Assembly: GCF_014836595.1 (NCBI RefSeq)
Contig: NZ_JACSQO010000012.1
Coordinates: 1-64,000, forward strand
Length of the DNA: 64,000 nucleotides
Direction: 5' to 3'
DNA from: Psychrobacillus faecigallinarum
GTDB taxonomy: Bacteria > Bacillota > Bacilli > Bacillales_A > Planococcaceae
Shown one piece after another: positions 47,449 through 56,550 of the stretch. The notes beneath the pieces are model-generated. The model had not been told where the DNA came from, searched no databases, and saw only the letters and a program-made list of their open reading frames with translations. Made by a program: the position numbers and the translations under genes. The stretch's first letter is position 1; each line of letters opens with the position of its first letter.

Positions 47449-47480
47449 CTTTAGGCGGACGCTTTCCGTGGGGATTATGA
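47449..47480. repeat. short interspersed repeat fragment
   Basis: GCTTTAGGCGGACGCTTTCC then GTGGGGATTATGAT is an inverted fragment of the element at 28735-28871. The remainder of the 280-bp gap has no gene. Confidence 0.6.
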
Positions 47481-47572
47481 TAAGTTAATCCAATAAGTGA
47501 ATAAACAATATTTGGATAGAGTATAGTTAATACTGCTATTTGAAAGGTACTATTATCAATAATTTTATAAAT

Positions 47573-47599
47573 AAAAAACCCCCACTGTTTAAGTGGGGG
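47573..47599 (-). terminator. DUF1292 gene terminator
   Basis: CCCCCACT pairs with AGTGGGGG, followed on the minus strand by TTTTTT. Confidence 0.9.
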
Positions 47600-47611
47600 C
47601 AGAAAAGAAAA

Positions 47612-47887
47612 TTATTCAGCTTCAGCAGCCATAAATGCCGCAGATACTTTTTCAAATTCCTCATCGCTTTCAATGTTAGCTAGCTCGTCTTCGCCTTCAA
47701 TACGTAAGAAAAATACATCGAAATCTTCATCTGTTTCTTTTTGTACTTCATCCGCAAAGCCAACAGCTGCATAAGTATCTCCTTCAATTTCCAACAAACC
47801 TAATACCTCAATATCTTGTTCTTGGTCATTTTCATCTATAACAGTAAAAATATCGCCAATCTCAACTTTACCAGTGTTTTCTTCCAT
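47612..47887 (-). CDS. DUF1292 family protein
   Basis: This 91-residue acidic protein has the DUF1292 pattern IFTVIDENDQEQDIEVLGLL followed by DTYAAVGFADE and an acidic helix. Relatives in Firmicutes (YrzB-like) are soluble and of unknown function. It stands alone with AGGAGG before the ATG and a strong terminator. Confidence 0.88.
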   Translation of the reverse strand: MEENTGKVEIGDIFTVIDENDQEQDIEVLGLLEIEGDTYAAVGFADEVQKETDEDFDVFFLRIEGEDELANIESDEEFEKVSAAFMAAEAE

Positions 47888-47981
47888 TCCAATCTCCTCC
47901 TAACAATGATCTAATCTGTTCAAGTTTTTCCACCTGATATTTCATCATTACATATTTAGAGGCAAAAGAAAAGAAGTAAGA

Positions 47982-49691
47982 TTACAGGAGATGTAATTTT
48001 ACATATTCTGTTACATCCTTATCCGTTGCCAATGTTAATATGTGCTGCATATGCTTCCTTAATTCTTCGTGATTCAATTTAGCTATTTGTGACCTAGCTT
48101 TCAAAATAACCGAAGGATCCATCGACAACTCATCCACGCCTAATGCAAGTAAAAGAGGTATAGCAATTTGCTCACCAGCCATTTCTCCACAAACACCTAC
48201 CGATTTTCCGTTAAGATGTGCTGCCTCTACAACCTTTTGAACTGCTCTTAAAATTGCAGGATGATATGGTTGATATAAATAGGATACTTGTTCATTCAAA
48301 CGATCCGCCGCAAACATATATTGTATCAAGTCATTTGTTCCGATAGAAAAAAAGTCAGCCTCCTGAGCGAATAAATCCACAATCATTACAGCTGCAGGCG
48401 TTTCCACCATCATCCCAACTTCTATGTCTTCCGATACAATAACTCCTGCATTTAAAAGCTTTTCTTTTTCTTCAAATAGAATTGACTTCGCAGTCCTAAA
48501 CTCCTCCAGTGTGGAAATCATAGGAAACATAATTTTTAACTTTCCGAATTTGCTTGCCCTTAAGAGAGCTCGCAACTGTGTACGAAAAATTGTCTGCCTA
48601 TCTAGACTAATCCGGATAGCTCGATAACCTAAAAAAGGATTCATTTCATTTGGGAGCTCTAAGTAAGGCAATGCCTTGTCTCCACCAATATCCATTGTTC
48701 GAATCACGGTAGGTCTGTATTCCATCTTGGAAATTACAGCTTGATAAGCTTCAAATTGTTCCTCCTCATCTGGTAGTCTATTGCGATTCATGTACATAAA
48801 TTCGGTGCGAAATAAACCAATACCTTCCCCACCTTCAGAAAGAACTGTTTCTCCATCCTCAGGAGCTCCAATATTTGCAACAAGATGAACCTGATGCCCG
48901 TCCATCGTAACACTAGACATGGAAAAGTAATTTCTCAACAATTCTTCTCTTTCTTCTAATACCTTTTGTTTAGTAAGATAAAACATTTTTACGTCTTCTG
49001 GTGGATCGATTATTATTCTTCCCTCTTCACCATCTATAATAAGCAATGTACCATCTTCGATATCTAAGGTCCCTGTTTTTGTACCTACAATTGCTGGAAT
49101 TCCTAATGAACGAGCCAATATTGCTGAATGAGAAGTAGTGCCCCCAATGTTAGTGATAGTTCCCTTAACATATTGCTTGTTCAAATGAACAGTTACCGAG
49201 GGAGTCAAGTCCTCTGCTACTATAATTATTTCAGAATCTATCAAGCTCAAATCAGGCAATTTTACTCCTAATAAGTCGGCAAGTAGTCTCTTTGAGACAT
49301 CCTGAATATCTATAACTCGGTCTTTCATGTAATCATTATCTAGTGCGAGGAACATCGCCCTGTACATGTCTGTAATCTCAGTTAAAGCTGTCTCTGCATT
49401 TTTCCCTTCATTGATTTGTTCAATAATAGCCGCAATCCAAACAGGATCCTCTAAAACGAGCTGCTGGGCAGAAAAAATAGCAGCCTTTTCTTCTCCCAAA
49501 TGTTGACGAGTTGCTGCATATATTAACTGGAGCTGTTCCTTTGTACTAGCAATGCTGTTTTTAAGTCTATTTACCTCTATTTCTGCCTCCTGGATATGGT
49601 TTTGATCATATGAAAGAATTGGTTCTACAAAGCTATACGCCTTTGCAATCGCGACACCAGTTGAAGCTGGAATCCCTTTTAACTCTCGCAT
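47982..49691 (-). CDS. ptsI: PTS phosphoenolpyruvate-protein phosphotransferase (enzyme I)
   Basis: This 569-residue enzyme I transfers phosphate from PEP to HPr. The active His is in GGTTSHSAILARSLGIPAIVG near residue 186. FRTEFMYMNRN, IRTMDIGGDKALPYL and GVCGEMAG with its Cys are the PEP-binding blocks. It overlaps ptsH by 13 bases, so the two are coupled. It is the last gene of crr-nagP-ptsH-ptsI, which makes the PTS module self-sufficient. Confidence 0.96.
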   Translation of the reverse strand: MRELKGIPASTGVAIAKAYSFVEPILSYDQNHIQEAEIEVNRLKNSIASTKEQLQLIYAATRQHLGEEKAAIFSAQQLVLEDPVWIAAIIEQINEGKNAETALTEITDMYRAMFLALDNDYMKDRVIDIQDVSKRLLADLLGVKLPDLSLIDSEIIIVAEDLTPSVTVHLNKQYVKGTITNIGGTTSHSAILARSLGIPAIVGTKTGTLDIEDGTLLIIDGEEGRIIIDPPEDVKMFYLTKQKVLEEREELLRNYFSMSSVTMDGHQVHLVANIGAPEDGETVLSEGGEGIGLFRTEFMYMNRNRLPDEEEQFEAYQAVISKMEYRPTVIRTMDIGGDKALPYLELPNEMNPFLGYRAIRISLDRQTIFRTQLRALLRASKFGKLKIMFPMISTLEEFRTAKSILFEEKEKLLNAGVIVSEDIEVGMMVETPAAVMIVDLFAQEADFFSIGTNDLIQYMFAADRLNEQVSYLYQPYHPAILRAVQKVVEAAHLNGKSVGVCGEMAGEQIAIPLLLALGVDELSMDPSVILKARSQIAKLNHEELRKHMQHILTLATDKDVTEYVKLHLL

Positions 49692-49954
49692 AGTTCACCA
49701 ATCCCATGAGAAAGTATGACTTCAGCTAGCTTTTCTAGTGCCTCAGCAGCATCGTCGCCGTCAGCAGAAATAGTAATGGTTGAATTTACAGGAATAGATA
49801 AGGTCATAACTGAAAGTATTGACTTCAAGCTTACTGACTTACCATTGAAACTCAATTCCATTGATGACCGACAAGACGCAGCACTTGAAACTAATAACGC
49901 AGCCGGTCTAGCATGAATACCTTCCTGAGCTGTAATTTTAAAACGCTTTTTCAT
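49679..49954 (-). CDS. ptsH: PTS phosphocarrier protein HPr
   Basis: This 91-residue protein has the phosphorylatable His in QEGIHARPAALLV (residue 12-15 region) and the regulatory serine in SVSLKSILSVM near 45, where HPr kinase acts. The start was set at 49954 behind GGGGGTGAG; a longer frame upstream has no binding site. It lies between nagP and ptsI. Confidence 0.95.
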   Translation of the reverse strand: MKKRFKITAQEGIHARPAALLVSSAASCRSSMELSFNGKSVSLKSILSVMTLSIPVNSTITISADGDDAAEALEKLAEVILSHGIGELCES

Positions 49955-50103
49955 CGTCTCACCCCCGTTAGGTTTATAGAAAAAAAGAGAGGCAGACCCA
50001 AAAGGAAGTCGGCCAGTCTTCAATTTATTACTATGTGAGTTTACTCATCTAGACACTTAGGTGAATCAACTTCTAATTTACTGGATACGCCAAATTTCAA
50101 CCT

Positions 50104-51543
50104 TTATTTTCGAAGTTTATCTACTTCATCAGCGACAAACTGCACGCTCGTTCCAACAATTACTTGAATGCTTTTCGGACCGACAACATTAATACCATGT
50201 ATACCTGATGACTTTATTTTCATTTGATCCACTTGGTCCATATCTCTAACTTCAACGCGTAAGCGAGTAGCACAATGCTCTACTGATGATACATTTGACT
50301 TGCCACCAAGACCAGCGAATATTTTAGTCGCCATCGTTGCAAATTTATTGTCAGTAGTTGATATTTCCTCAACTTGTTCAACTTCATCATCTTCTCTTCC
50401 TGGAGTTTTCAAATTGAATTTGACGATTAAGAAACGGAATAAGAAGTAGTAGATCACCGCAAATACTAGCCCTTGGACAATCAGCATATAAGGTTGATTT
50501 GCGATTGGAATGCTCAAGCTTAAGAAATAATCGATAAATCCAGCACTAAATCCAAAGCCTGCTGTCCACTGGAAGGAAGCTGCAATAAATAAAGACAAAC
50601 CTGTCAAAGCTGCATGAACCACATATAATGCTGGTGCTAAGAACATAAAGGCAAACTCAAGAGGCTCTGTTACGCCTGTAAAGAATGAGGCAAATCCAGC
50701 TGCAAGCATTAAAGAGGCAGCTTGTTTTTTACGCTTTGTTTTAGCAGTATGGTACATAGCCAAAGCGGCGGCTGGTAAACCGAACATCATAATTGGGAAG
50801 AAGCCCGCTTGATACATTCCTGTTACGCCCTTGACACCAGAGCTCGACCAGAAATTTTTAATGTCACTTATTCCAATCGTATCAAACCAAAAAACAGCGT
50901 TTAACGCGTGATGTAAGCCGGTTGGGATTAAAAGGCGATTAAAGAATCCATACAGCCCTGCTCCTGCTGCACCTAATCCGCTGATAGTTTCTCCAAATGA
51001 AACCAATCCTCCGTAAACAATTGGCCAAATAAAGAATAGTGCTACGGAAACAGCAAGCATCACAAACGAAGTAACGATTGGCACCATTCGCTTACCACTG
51101 AAGAAAGCAAGGAAGTCCGGCAGCTTTACATGACTGAAGCGATTGAACATAGCTGCAGCTATAATTCCTGAAAGTATCCCTATAAATGCATTATTCACTT
51201 TTTCAAATGATGCATCTACCTCGCCTACATCAATTCCTTGGAGCAAGGAAACTGTACCTGGAGATAGCATAGTCGTTACGACTAAAAATGCAACCAAACC
51301 ACTAAGCGCTGCTGCGCCGTCTCTTTCCTTGGAAAGTCCAATTGCAACTCCGACCGCAAACAGGACTGCTAAATTATCTAAAATTGCTCCTCCTGCTTTA
51401 ATAAGGAAAGCTGCAACTACATTACCACTTCCCCAGCCAGTTGGATCCAGCCAATAACCTACCCCCAGCAATATAGCCGCAGCGGGCAATACAGCTACTG
51501 GAAGCATTAATGAACGACCGAGCCTTTGAATATAGCTTTTCAT
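50104..51543 (-). CDS. nagP: PTS N-acetylglucosamine-type EIICB transporter
   Basis: This 479-residue permease has an EIIC domain with about ten helices (LMLPVAVLPAAAILLGVGYW; IGLSKERDGAAALSGLVAFL; LIPTGLHHALNAVFWFD; FFTGVTEPLEFAFMF) and a C-terminal EIIB domain with the phosphorylatable Cys in VEHCATRLRVEVRDMDQVD near 425. The EIIC segments look more like the GlcNAc branch (NagE/NagP) than the glucose branch, but glucose cannot be excluded. It has no EIIA domain; one is supplied by the neighbour. Confidence 0.85.
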   Translation of the reverse strand: MKSYIQRLGRSLMLPVAVLPAAAILLGVGYWLDPTGWGSGNVVAAFLIKAGGAILDNLAVLFAVGVAIGLSKERDGAAALSGLVAFLVVTTMLSPGTVSLLQGIDVGEVDASFEKVNNAFIGILSGIIAAAMFNRFSHVKLPDFLAFFSGKRMVPIVTSFVMLAVSVALFFIWPIVYGGLVSFGETISGLGAAGAGLYGFFNRLLIPTGLHHALNAVFWFDTIGISDIKNFWSSSGVKGVTGMYQAGFFPIMMFGLPAAALAMYHTAKTKRKKQAASLMLAAGFASFFTGVTEPLEFAFMFLAPALYVVHAALTGLSLFIAASFQWTAGFGFSAGFIDYFLSLSIPIANQPYMLIVQGLVFAVIYYFLFRFLIVKFNLKTPGREDDEVEQVEEISTTDNKFATMATKIFAGLGGKSNVSSVEHCATRLRVEVRDMDQVDQMKIKSSGIHGINVVGPKSIQVIVGTSVQFVADEVDKLRK

Positions 51544-51651
51544 TGTTTAACATCTCCTATTCTCCTTATAGATTTAGGGAATCTTTAAAATGATTGCTTA
51601 AGCCAAAACAATTAACTAGCTCTGCTCACCTCCAAATTTCTTTTAATTTGT

Positions 51652-52134
51652 TCAATTGGAGAAAGTGGTCATCAAAACCGTTTTCCCCTGTTCGCAATGT
51701 TGTACTTGTTCTAATTGAACAGTCTTTTCTGCACTATTAGTTATGACAAGAGGTGTCACCAGACTGGCGGCATTCTCCTGTAGAAAATCCCAATCCACCT
51801 TTAGTAGCAGCTGACCTTTTTCCACCTTTTCCCCTGCTTTTACACAAGCAGTAAAGCCTTGTCCCCCTAAGGAAACAGTTTCCAATCCAACATGGATCAG
51901 AAGCTCTGTATTATCGTCTGTTCGTAGACCAATAGCATGCTTTGTGTTAGCAAGATGTATAATTGTCCCACTACAAGGAGCATGAATATTTCCTCCACTT
52001 GGCATGATGGCTACTCCATCTCCTAGCATCCTTTGACTAAACACCGGATCTGGAACATCATCTAAAGAAAGTACCTCCCCACTTACAGGGGCGAAGATGC
52101 GTAACTTCTGCTTAGAAAAAAACCTAGAAAACAT
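51652..52134 (-). CDS. crr: PTS EIIA component, glucose family
   Basis: This 160-residue EIIA starts IFAPVSGEVLSLDDVPDPVF and has the two active histidines in AIGLRTDDNTELLIHVGLET and CSGTIIHLANTKHAIGL. It donates phosphate to the EIIB of the next gene. It is the first gene of the PTS unit, about 110 bases upstream of nagP. It may also serve other EIIBC permeases. Confidence 0.93.
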   Translation of the reverse strand: MFSRFFSKQKLRIFAPVSGEVLSLDDVPDPVFSQRMLGDGVAIMPSGGNIHAPCSGTIIHLANTKHAIGLRTDDNTELLIHVGLETVSLGGQGFTACVKAGEKVEKGQLLLKVDWDFLQENAASLVTPLVITNSAEKTVQLEQVQHCEQGKTVLMTTFSN

Positions 52135-52179
52135 ACTTTTTATCCCCTTTGCACCTCTTTTATCACACTCAATAATTCC

Positions 52180-52194
52180 TATACACCATGTATA
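52180..52194. promoter_or_regulatory. palindrome in the crr-nagP promoter region
   Basis: TATACAtggTGTATA on the minus strand has perfect 6-base arms. It lies next to a TAGACA -35-like hexamer (52196-52201), about 50 bases before crr, a sensible operator position. The regulator is unknown. Confidence 0.45.
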
Positions 52195-52294
52195 TTGTCT
52201 AGTCCCACATTAAAGAACAGAAAAAAGGAGCAGGCAATGAAATTCATGCCAACTCCTAAAAAGAATTATCTTTTCTCTTACTCCTTCATCTAAA

Positions 52295-52334
52295 AAATGC
52301 TCTTTGACAAAGTTTCTTCCATCAAAGAGCATTT
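52295..52334 (-). terminator. FusB-like gene terminator
   Basis: AAATGCTCTTTGA pairs with TCAAAGAGCATTT, followed on the minus strand by further Ts. It overlaps the end of the gene by only a few bases from the stop. Confidence 0.88.
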
Positions 52335-52338
52335 CAAA

Positions 52339-52974
52339 TTATTTCAAACCACTTAAAAATTCTGTTAGCTTAGAGGCGTCTGTAATATTTTCGTTACATC
52401 GTATGCTATCCACGCAAATGGTATTTCCTTGTTTCGTAAATGTTCCTTCATTTCCTTTTTTCGAACTCACCATAAACATAGTGACGTCTTCGAGGTGATT
52501 ACAGATGGCACAAATTCCTTTCTTCACTTGGTTACCATATGTTCCACGTCTTCCATGTAATTGGCCATCTTTTTCGTATATTATATACTTTCGATTAGTA
52601 CCATTATCGGTGATACAGAAATAGACTGAACCAATTCTTTCTTCTACGCTTTGTTTAGGGGCCTTTAGTTTTTTATCCTTTGGAAAGAATTTTTTTATCG
52701 TATGCTCCGAAACCTCTGGAAAAGGAATTACTAAAGTTCTTAGTTCTTTTAAAAAGGCTTCTAACTGTTCCTTGTTCTCTAGGTCTAAAATTTTATCGAT
52801 TAATAGCTTCTGTTCTTTGTTTAAATCCGTAAAGGCCTCACTGTTTTTTTCTTGGACAAGTTCCTTTAAAGCTTTGATAACTGCTTTATCCTTAGTAACT
52901 CCAAGCCCATTCACTAACTTTTTTGCTTGTTCCTTTAGGATGTTGTATTGAATCGGTTGAATGAATTGCTCCAT
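52339..52974 (-). CDS. FusB/FusC-type EF-G-binding protein
   Basis: This 211-residue protein has the helical N-domain (FIQPIQYNILKEQAKKLVNG) and a C-terminal zinc-finger domain with Cys at CAICNHL and later NTICVDSIRCNENI, plus the GRRGTYGNQVKKGICAIC block. In Staphylococcus this family binds EF-G and rescues it from fusidic acid; Bacillales carry chromosomal relatives. The start was set at 52974, where the family's N-terminus begins. Whether it confers resistance is not shown by sequence. Confidence 0.85.
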   Translation of the reverse strand: MEQFIQPIQYNILKEQAKKLVNGLGVTKDKAVIKALKELVQEKNSEAFTDLNKEQKLLIDKILDLENKEQLEAFLKELRTLVIPFPEVSEHTIKKFFPKDKKLKAPKQSVEERIGSVYFCITDNGTNRKYIIYEKDGQLHGRRGTYGNQVKKGICAICNHLEDVTMFMVSSKKGNEGTFTKQGNTICVDSIRCNENITDASKLTEFLSGLK

Positions 52975-53065
52975 ATCCCTTACTCCCCACTCTAATTTTC
53001 TAATATATAAATTACCAATCTTTGTTAATAAGTGCAATTAATTAATTTTTCAAATACAGTGAGGC

Positions 53066-53824
53066 TTATGTCAAAATATCCAAAAGCTCAGTAATACTAA
53101 AAATTACGTGTGTTGGGATAGCTTCGCTTGGGAGAGATATTACATTATTATTTGATTCCTTTGCGAGCTTAGCTAGGAGAATATCCTCCATTCCTTCAGA
53201 TCCCGCTCTTGCATTGGACTTTACTTGCTTGAAGTGGTTTGGTAGGCTCCTATTGATCCATACAGTCCTTACTCCCGTCTGGTTTGCTGGAATAATATCG
53301 TGATCAATTCGATCTCCTATATGTGCTACAACTGCTTGAAGCTCCTTAAACACCCTTGTATCTGGCTTAGCATAGCCAGCTGTATCAGGGGTAATTATTT
53401 TATCAAAACATGCAGTAAGCCCTAAAGCATCCAATACAGGCAGCTGATACTTTAAATAACCATTTGTTATAACTGCCAGTGAATATCCCCTTCGCTTTAA
53501 CTCCTGCAGAACTTCTATAATTCCTTCTTCTAAGAGATAGATTGAGGTTGGCATACAATATTTTTTCACTATCTCTTCCACATTAATCGGGAGGTTCAGG
53601 TTTATGCTATTAGTATATGAATTCACAATTTGTTCCCAGTCATATGCCTCAACAAATTTTCCCTGGCTCAATAGAGTTTGATGCTCTAGGATAAATGCTT
53701 CTACACAATCTACAGAATCTCTCTTTTTCTCATGGATGATACGCTGTATCTCTGGAAACACATGACTAACAAAAGGGTTTTGCATAATGGTTCCATCCAA
53801 ATCAAAAGTAATCCATTTATTCAT
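53066..53824 (-). CDS. HAD-family hydrolase
   Basis: This 252-residue HAD protein has motif I FDLDGTIMQNP, motif II VITNGYLKYQ, the Lys in GYAKPDTRVF and motif IV HIGDRIDHDIIPANQTG. A helical cap lies between I and II. Relatives are YsbA/YfnB-like phosphatases with no certain substrate. It is transcribed alone. Confidence 0.88.
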   Translation of the reverse strand: MNKWITFDLDGTIMQNPFVSHVFPEIQRIIHEKKRDSVDCVEAFILEHQTLLSQGKFVEAYDWEQIVNSYTNSINLNLPINVEEIVKKYCMPTSIYLLEEGIIEVLQELKRRGYSLAVITNGYLKYQLPVLDALGLTACFDKIITPDTAGYAKPDTRVFKELQAVVAHIGDRIDHDIIPANQTGVRTVWINRSLPNHFKQVKSNARAGSEGMEDILLAKLAKESNNNVISLPSEAIPTHVIFSITELLDILT

Positions 53825-53871
53825 TTTATAACAACCCCAATTGTAAATATTTTAAACCTCTGACCACAATA

Positions 53872-53895
53872 AAAACCCTCGCTTACACGAGGGCT
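53872..53895 (-). terminator. YcdB/SLH gene terminator
   Basis: CCCTCG pairs with CGAGGG around GTGTAAG, followed on the minus strand by TTTTTATTG. Confidence 0.82.
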
Positions 53896-53903
53896 CGCAT
53901 TAT

Positions 53904-56138
53904 TTAATAATTAATATATCTTCCCTTTTTAGCAATCTCATGAGCTAGACGAATAGTAGAAACCGACATTTCCGCATATGTCACTTCTTGCTTAGGATTA
54001 AATTGATTTTTAGATGTCTCAAATAGCCCGTATTTATTTGCTAGAGCGACATATCCAATGTAATCAGGATTTATATTTTTTGTATCAGCGAAGTCTACCT
54101 TGTATATATCATAGTGCTTTGCAGCATGCTCTAAGCCGAGTACTCTAATATACCATGTAGAAAGTTCTTCTCTTGTTACTGGTGAGTCTACATCAAATTT
54201 TTTGCCTTCTACGTTCAGAATTTCAGATCCAACCGCTCTTTCAATTACTTGATATAATGGATGCTTTGGATCGATATTATCAAACGTTTGCTCCATTGCT
54301 TCATTTTCATAATAATATCTTCCCTCATAGAAGTAGGTGAGAGAATTCATCAGAATTTTAAGTGCATCACCTTTTGAAATAGCAGCATCTCCATTAAAGG
54401 TTTTGGCATCCTTCACATCTAAAATCTTCGTGCTAATTAAGTAATTGAGTTCTTCCTCAGCAGTCGGGTGTGAAACAACCACTGAGCTTTGCTCTCCATA
54501 TAGGCTGCTCCATTTACCGGTCTTAGCATCTAGTGTACTGTAAAGGCTATCGTTGTAGACAGGCACATACAGTAAATCATAATGCTTATTATCCTTCTTT
54601 TGCATTTGCTTTGTATAATTTAACTTTACCTTTAAAGAACTACTTAAGATTGCCATTGCCTCTTTCTCAGGAAGTACATCCTTTACAGAAGGCCACTCAT
54701 CTATTTTTTGTTCATTTACATATAGGCTGCTTAGTGAGCCATCTGCAGAAACACCTACATTAATCATATCTCCATTTACTAGTATTCCATTTACTACTCG
54801 AGGGAAGGAGAAGTTATATGTTCCCATTCCTTCATCATAGTATGGCTCGTCAACTGGCATGCTAAAGTTATGCAAGGAAGAAGGAATCCATTCTTTGATA
54901 AAAGCTGTTGCTTTCGCTAAGGCTTCCTTTTGAGAAATTGGCTTTGCTACCGCTTGCTTTTCTCCTAGCTCTTGAAGTAAATATCCCATCATATTATGAT
55001 ATTGAACAATTTCTCCAGTAGCTTTATTAATCTCAATACTAGCACCACTTCCACCATTTTTGTGGTTATACATGTACTGAATGCTGTAAACAGTCTGACC
55101 ATTATAATTTTCAATCTCATCAATTGATTGGATGCTTAGCTTCAATTTATCTGATTTATTTTGTAGGAGCTTTTCTGCAACTTTTTTAGCTTCCTCTACC
55201 GTTATTCCCTTTTGTTTTGCAGGTAGAGGTTTCTCTACAATCTTTGTAACCTTTGTCTTTGAAGGAAATTTATCTGTCAATCCATTTGCAGTTAACCATT
55301 TGCCAGTTGAAGCATGGACCCCAATAAAATTACCCGTTGGTTGATAAATCAGCTTAACCGTGCGCTCTCCTGACTGGTAATCCACATTCACCTGATATTG
55401 AAGCTCTACTTTAACATTTTCTTTTAATTTACTTAATATATCCTTTTCAGACTTAATGTTTTTTACTTCGTCAAAAGTGTTCTTTTCTTGTTTGGATGGA
55501 TATTTGTAAAAATTAGTGATTTGACCATTTCCAAGAATCGTCACTTCCACGCGGTTATCCGATATTGAAATATCATTTTTGGTTTTTGAGAAGGAGAAGG
55601 AATAATTAATAGGCTCTGTTAAAATGCGAGTTGGATAATAATAATTGTTATCACTTTCTAACTTGTATGAGTCTTCCTTCAACAAACTCTTAACGAAGTC
55701 TTCTGCTAATTTTCTTGCTTCATCCTTGGAAACCTTCGCTGGAAATAAGGCATCCGATCCAATTGGTGGTGAGTACGAGTAATGTTCGATGTCTAAATTT
55801 TCACCAACAAATCCCACGTTGCCATATACTCTTTTTCCTTCAACCGTTTGAGTAAAGCTTAGATTGTATCGAGTTGTCTCATCCTCTGGGAAGTAATAGC
55901 TGCCACTACTCATTTGAAAGTCACTACTTTTTAATGAATCAAATTGCTTTGGAAAATACGAGCGAAACTTTTTAATCAAATCTTCCTTCGTATAAACAAC
56001 CTCTGAAGATGCTACCTGAACTAACGGTTTATCCGGCTGCCCCAATCCCGTAGTTGCCGCGCTAGCAGTAGTAGAAAATAATCCAACGGTCAATGCAGAT
56101 GAAGTCAAGATGATCCCAAGCTTATTTAATTTAACCAA
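53904..56138 (-). CDS. secreted YcdB/YcdC-repeat and S-layer-homology protein
   Basis: This 744-residue protein has a signal peptide (residues 1-28, cleaved near TASAATTG). Two copies of the YcdB/YcdC (PepSY-like) module follow, each recognised by a 'V(T)xEEA...A...' start and a NG-x-V/GDMINVGV block. The C-terminus (about 610-735) has SLH-type segments such as FDVDSPVTREELSTWYIRVL and KQEVTYAEMSVSTIRLAHE. It would be bound to the cell wall. Start TTG after GGGGG. Exact role unknown. Confidence 0.82.
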   Translation of the reverse strand: MVKLNKLGIILTSSALTVGLFSTTASAATTGLGQPDKPLVQVASSEVVYTKEDLIKKFRSYFPKQFDSLKSSDFQMSSGSYYFPEDETTRYNLSFTQTVEGKRVYGNVGFVGENLDIEHYSYSPPIGSDALFPAKVSKDEARKLAEDFVKSLLKEDSYKLESDNNYYYPTRILTEPINYSFSFSKTKNDISISDNRVEVTILGNGQITNFYKYPSKQEKNTFDEVKNIKSEKDILSKLKENVKVELQYQVNVDYQSGERTVKLIYQPTGNFIGVHASTGKWLTANGLTDKFPSKTKVTKIVEKPLPAKQKGITVEEAKKVAEKLLQNKSDKLKLSIQSIDEIENYNGQTVYSIQYMYNHKNGGSGASIEINKATGEIVQYHNMMGYLLQELGEKQAVAKPISQKEALAKATAFIKEWIPSSLHNFSMPVDEPYYDEGMGTYNFSFPRVVNGILVNGDMINVGVSADGSLSSLYVNEQKIDEWPSVKDVLPEKEAMAILSSSLKVKLNYTKQMQKKDNKHYDLLYVPVYNDSLYSTLDAKTGKWSSLYGEQSSVVVSHPTAEEELNYLISTKILDVKDAKTFNGDAAISKGDALKILMNSLTYFYEGRYYYENEAMEQTFDNIDPKHPLYQVIERAVGSEILNVEGKKFDVDSPVTREELSTWYIRVLGLEHAAKHYDIYKVDFADTKNINPDYIGYVALANKYGLFETSKNQFNPKQEVTYAEMSVSTIRLAHEIAKKGRYINY

Positions 56139-56369
56139 GATTGTCCCCCATTTTGTAATCTCATATTTTTTATCTATCTTCCCTATGCTTGTCTATTAAT
56201 TTCCCCTATGGAATAGGTTGCTTGAACATAATTTAGCTCTTAAGTCTCCTCCCTTTTATAGAAAAACACAAACCTACTTATTTATATGCTAGATAGAATC
56301 AGAATATTCCATATTTATGTTTTTTTTATACATTAATAAAGAAATAGTTTTAATGAAATTCACTTTGAG

Positions 56370-56510
56370 GGGATTGTAGTAATTCGAGGAGTGATTGTCG
56401 TAATCCAAGCAATGATTGTAGTAATCCATTGGGCGATTGTAGTAATTCAAGCCTGTATTGTCGTAATCTATTGGGGGATTATAGTAATCCATATCAATAT
56501 TGTCGTAAAC
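56370..56510. repeat. 21-bp minisatellite, seven units
   Basis: The core ATTGTNGTAAT recurs at exactly 21-base steps at 56373, 56394, 56415, 56436, 56457, 56478 (ATTATAGTAAT) and 56499. The sixth core base alternates A or C. Spacer bases vary. The minus-strand reading would give seven-residue repeats, but it starts in the SDR terminator and has no ribosome binding site. Its role is unknown. Confidence 0.9.
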
Positions 56511-56540
56511 AAAAAAGATCGTGATTTTCATCACGATCTT
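56511..56540 (-). terminator. SDR gene terminator
   Basis: AAGATCGTGA pairs with TCACGATCTT, followed on the minus strand by TTTTGTTT. Confidence 0.88.
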
Positions 56541-56550
56541 CATTTAAGAT

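Noticed and set aside
56370..56510. CRISPR array
   Set aside because: Units are 21 bp in total, too short for repeat plus spacer, and no cas genes are nearby.
56289..56543. 84-residue frame with Tyr/Asn-rich heptad repeats
   Set aside because: Its first codons are the SDR terminator hairpin, there is no ribosome binding site, and the repeat is explained by the 21-bp DNA minisatellite.
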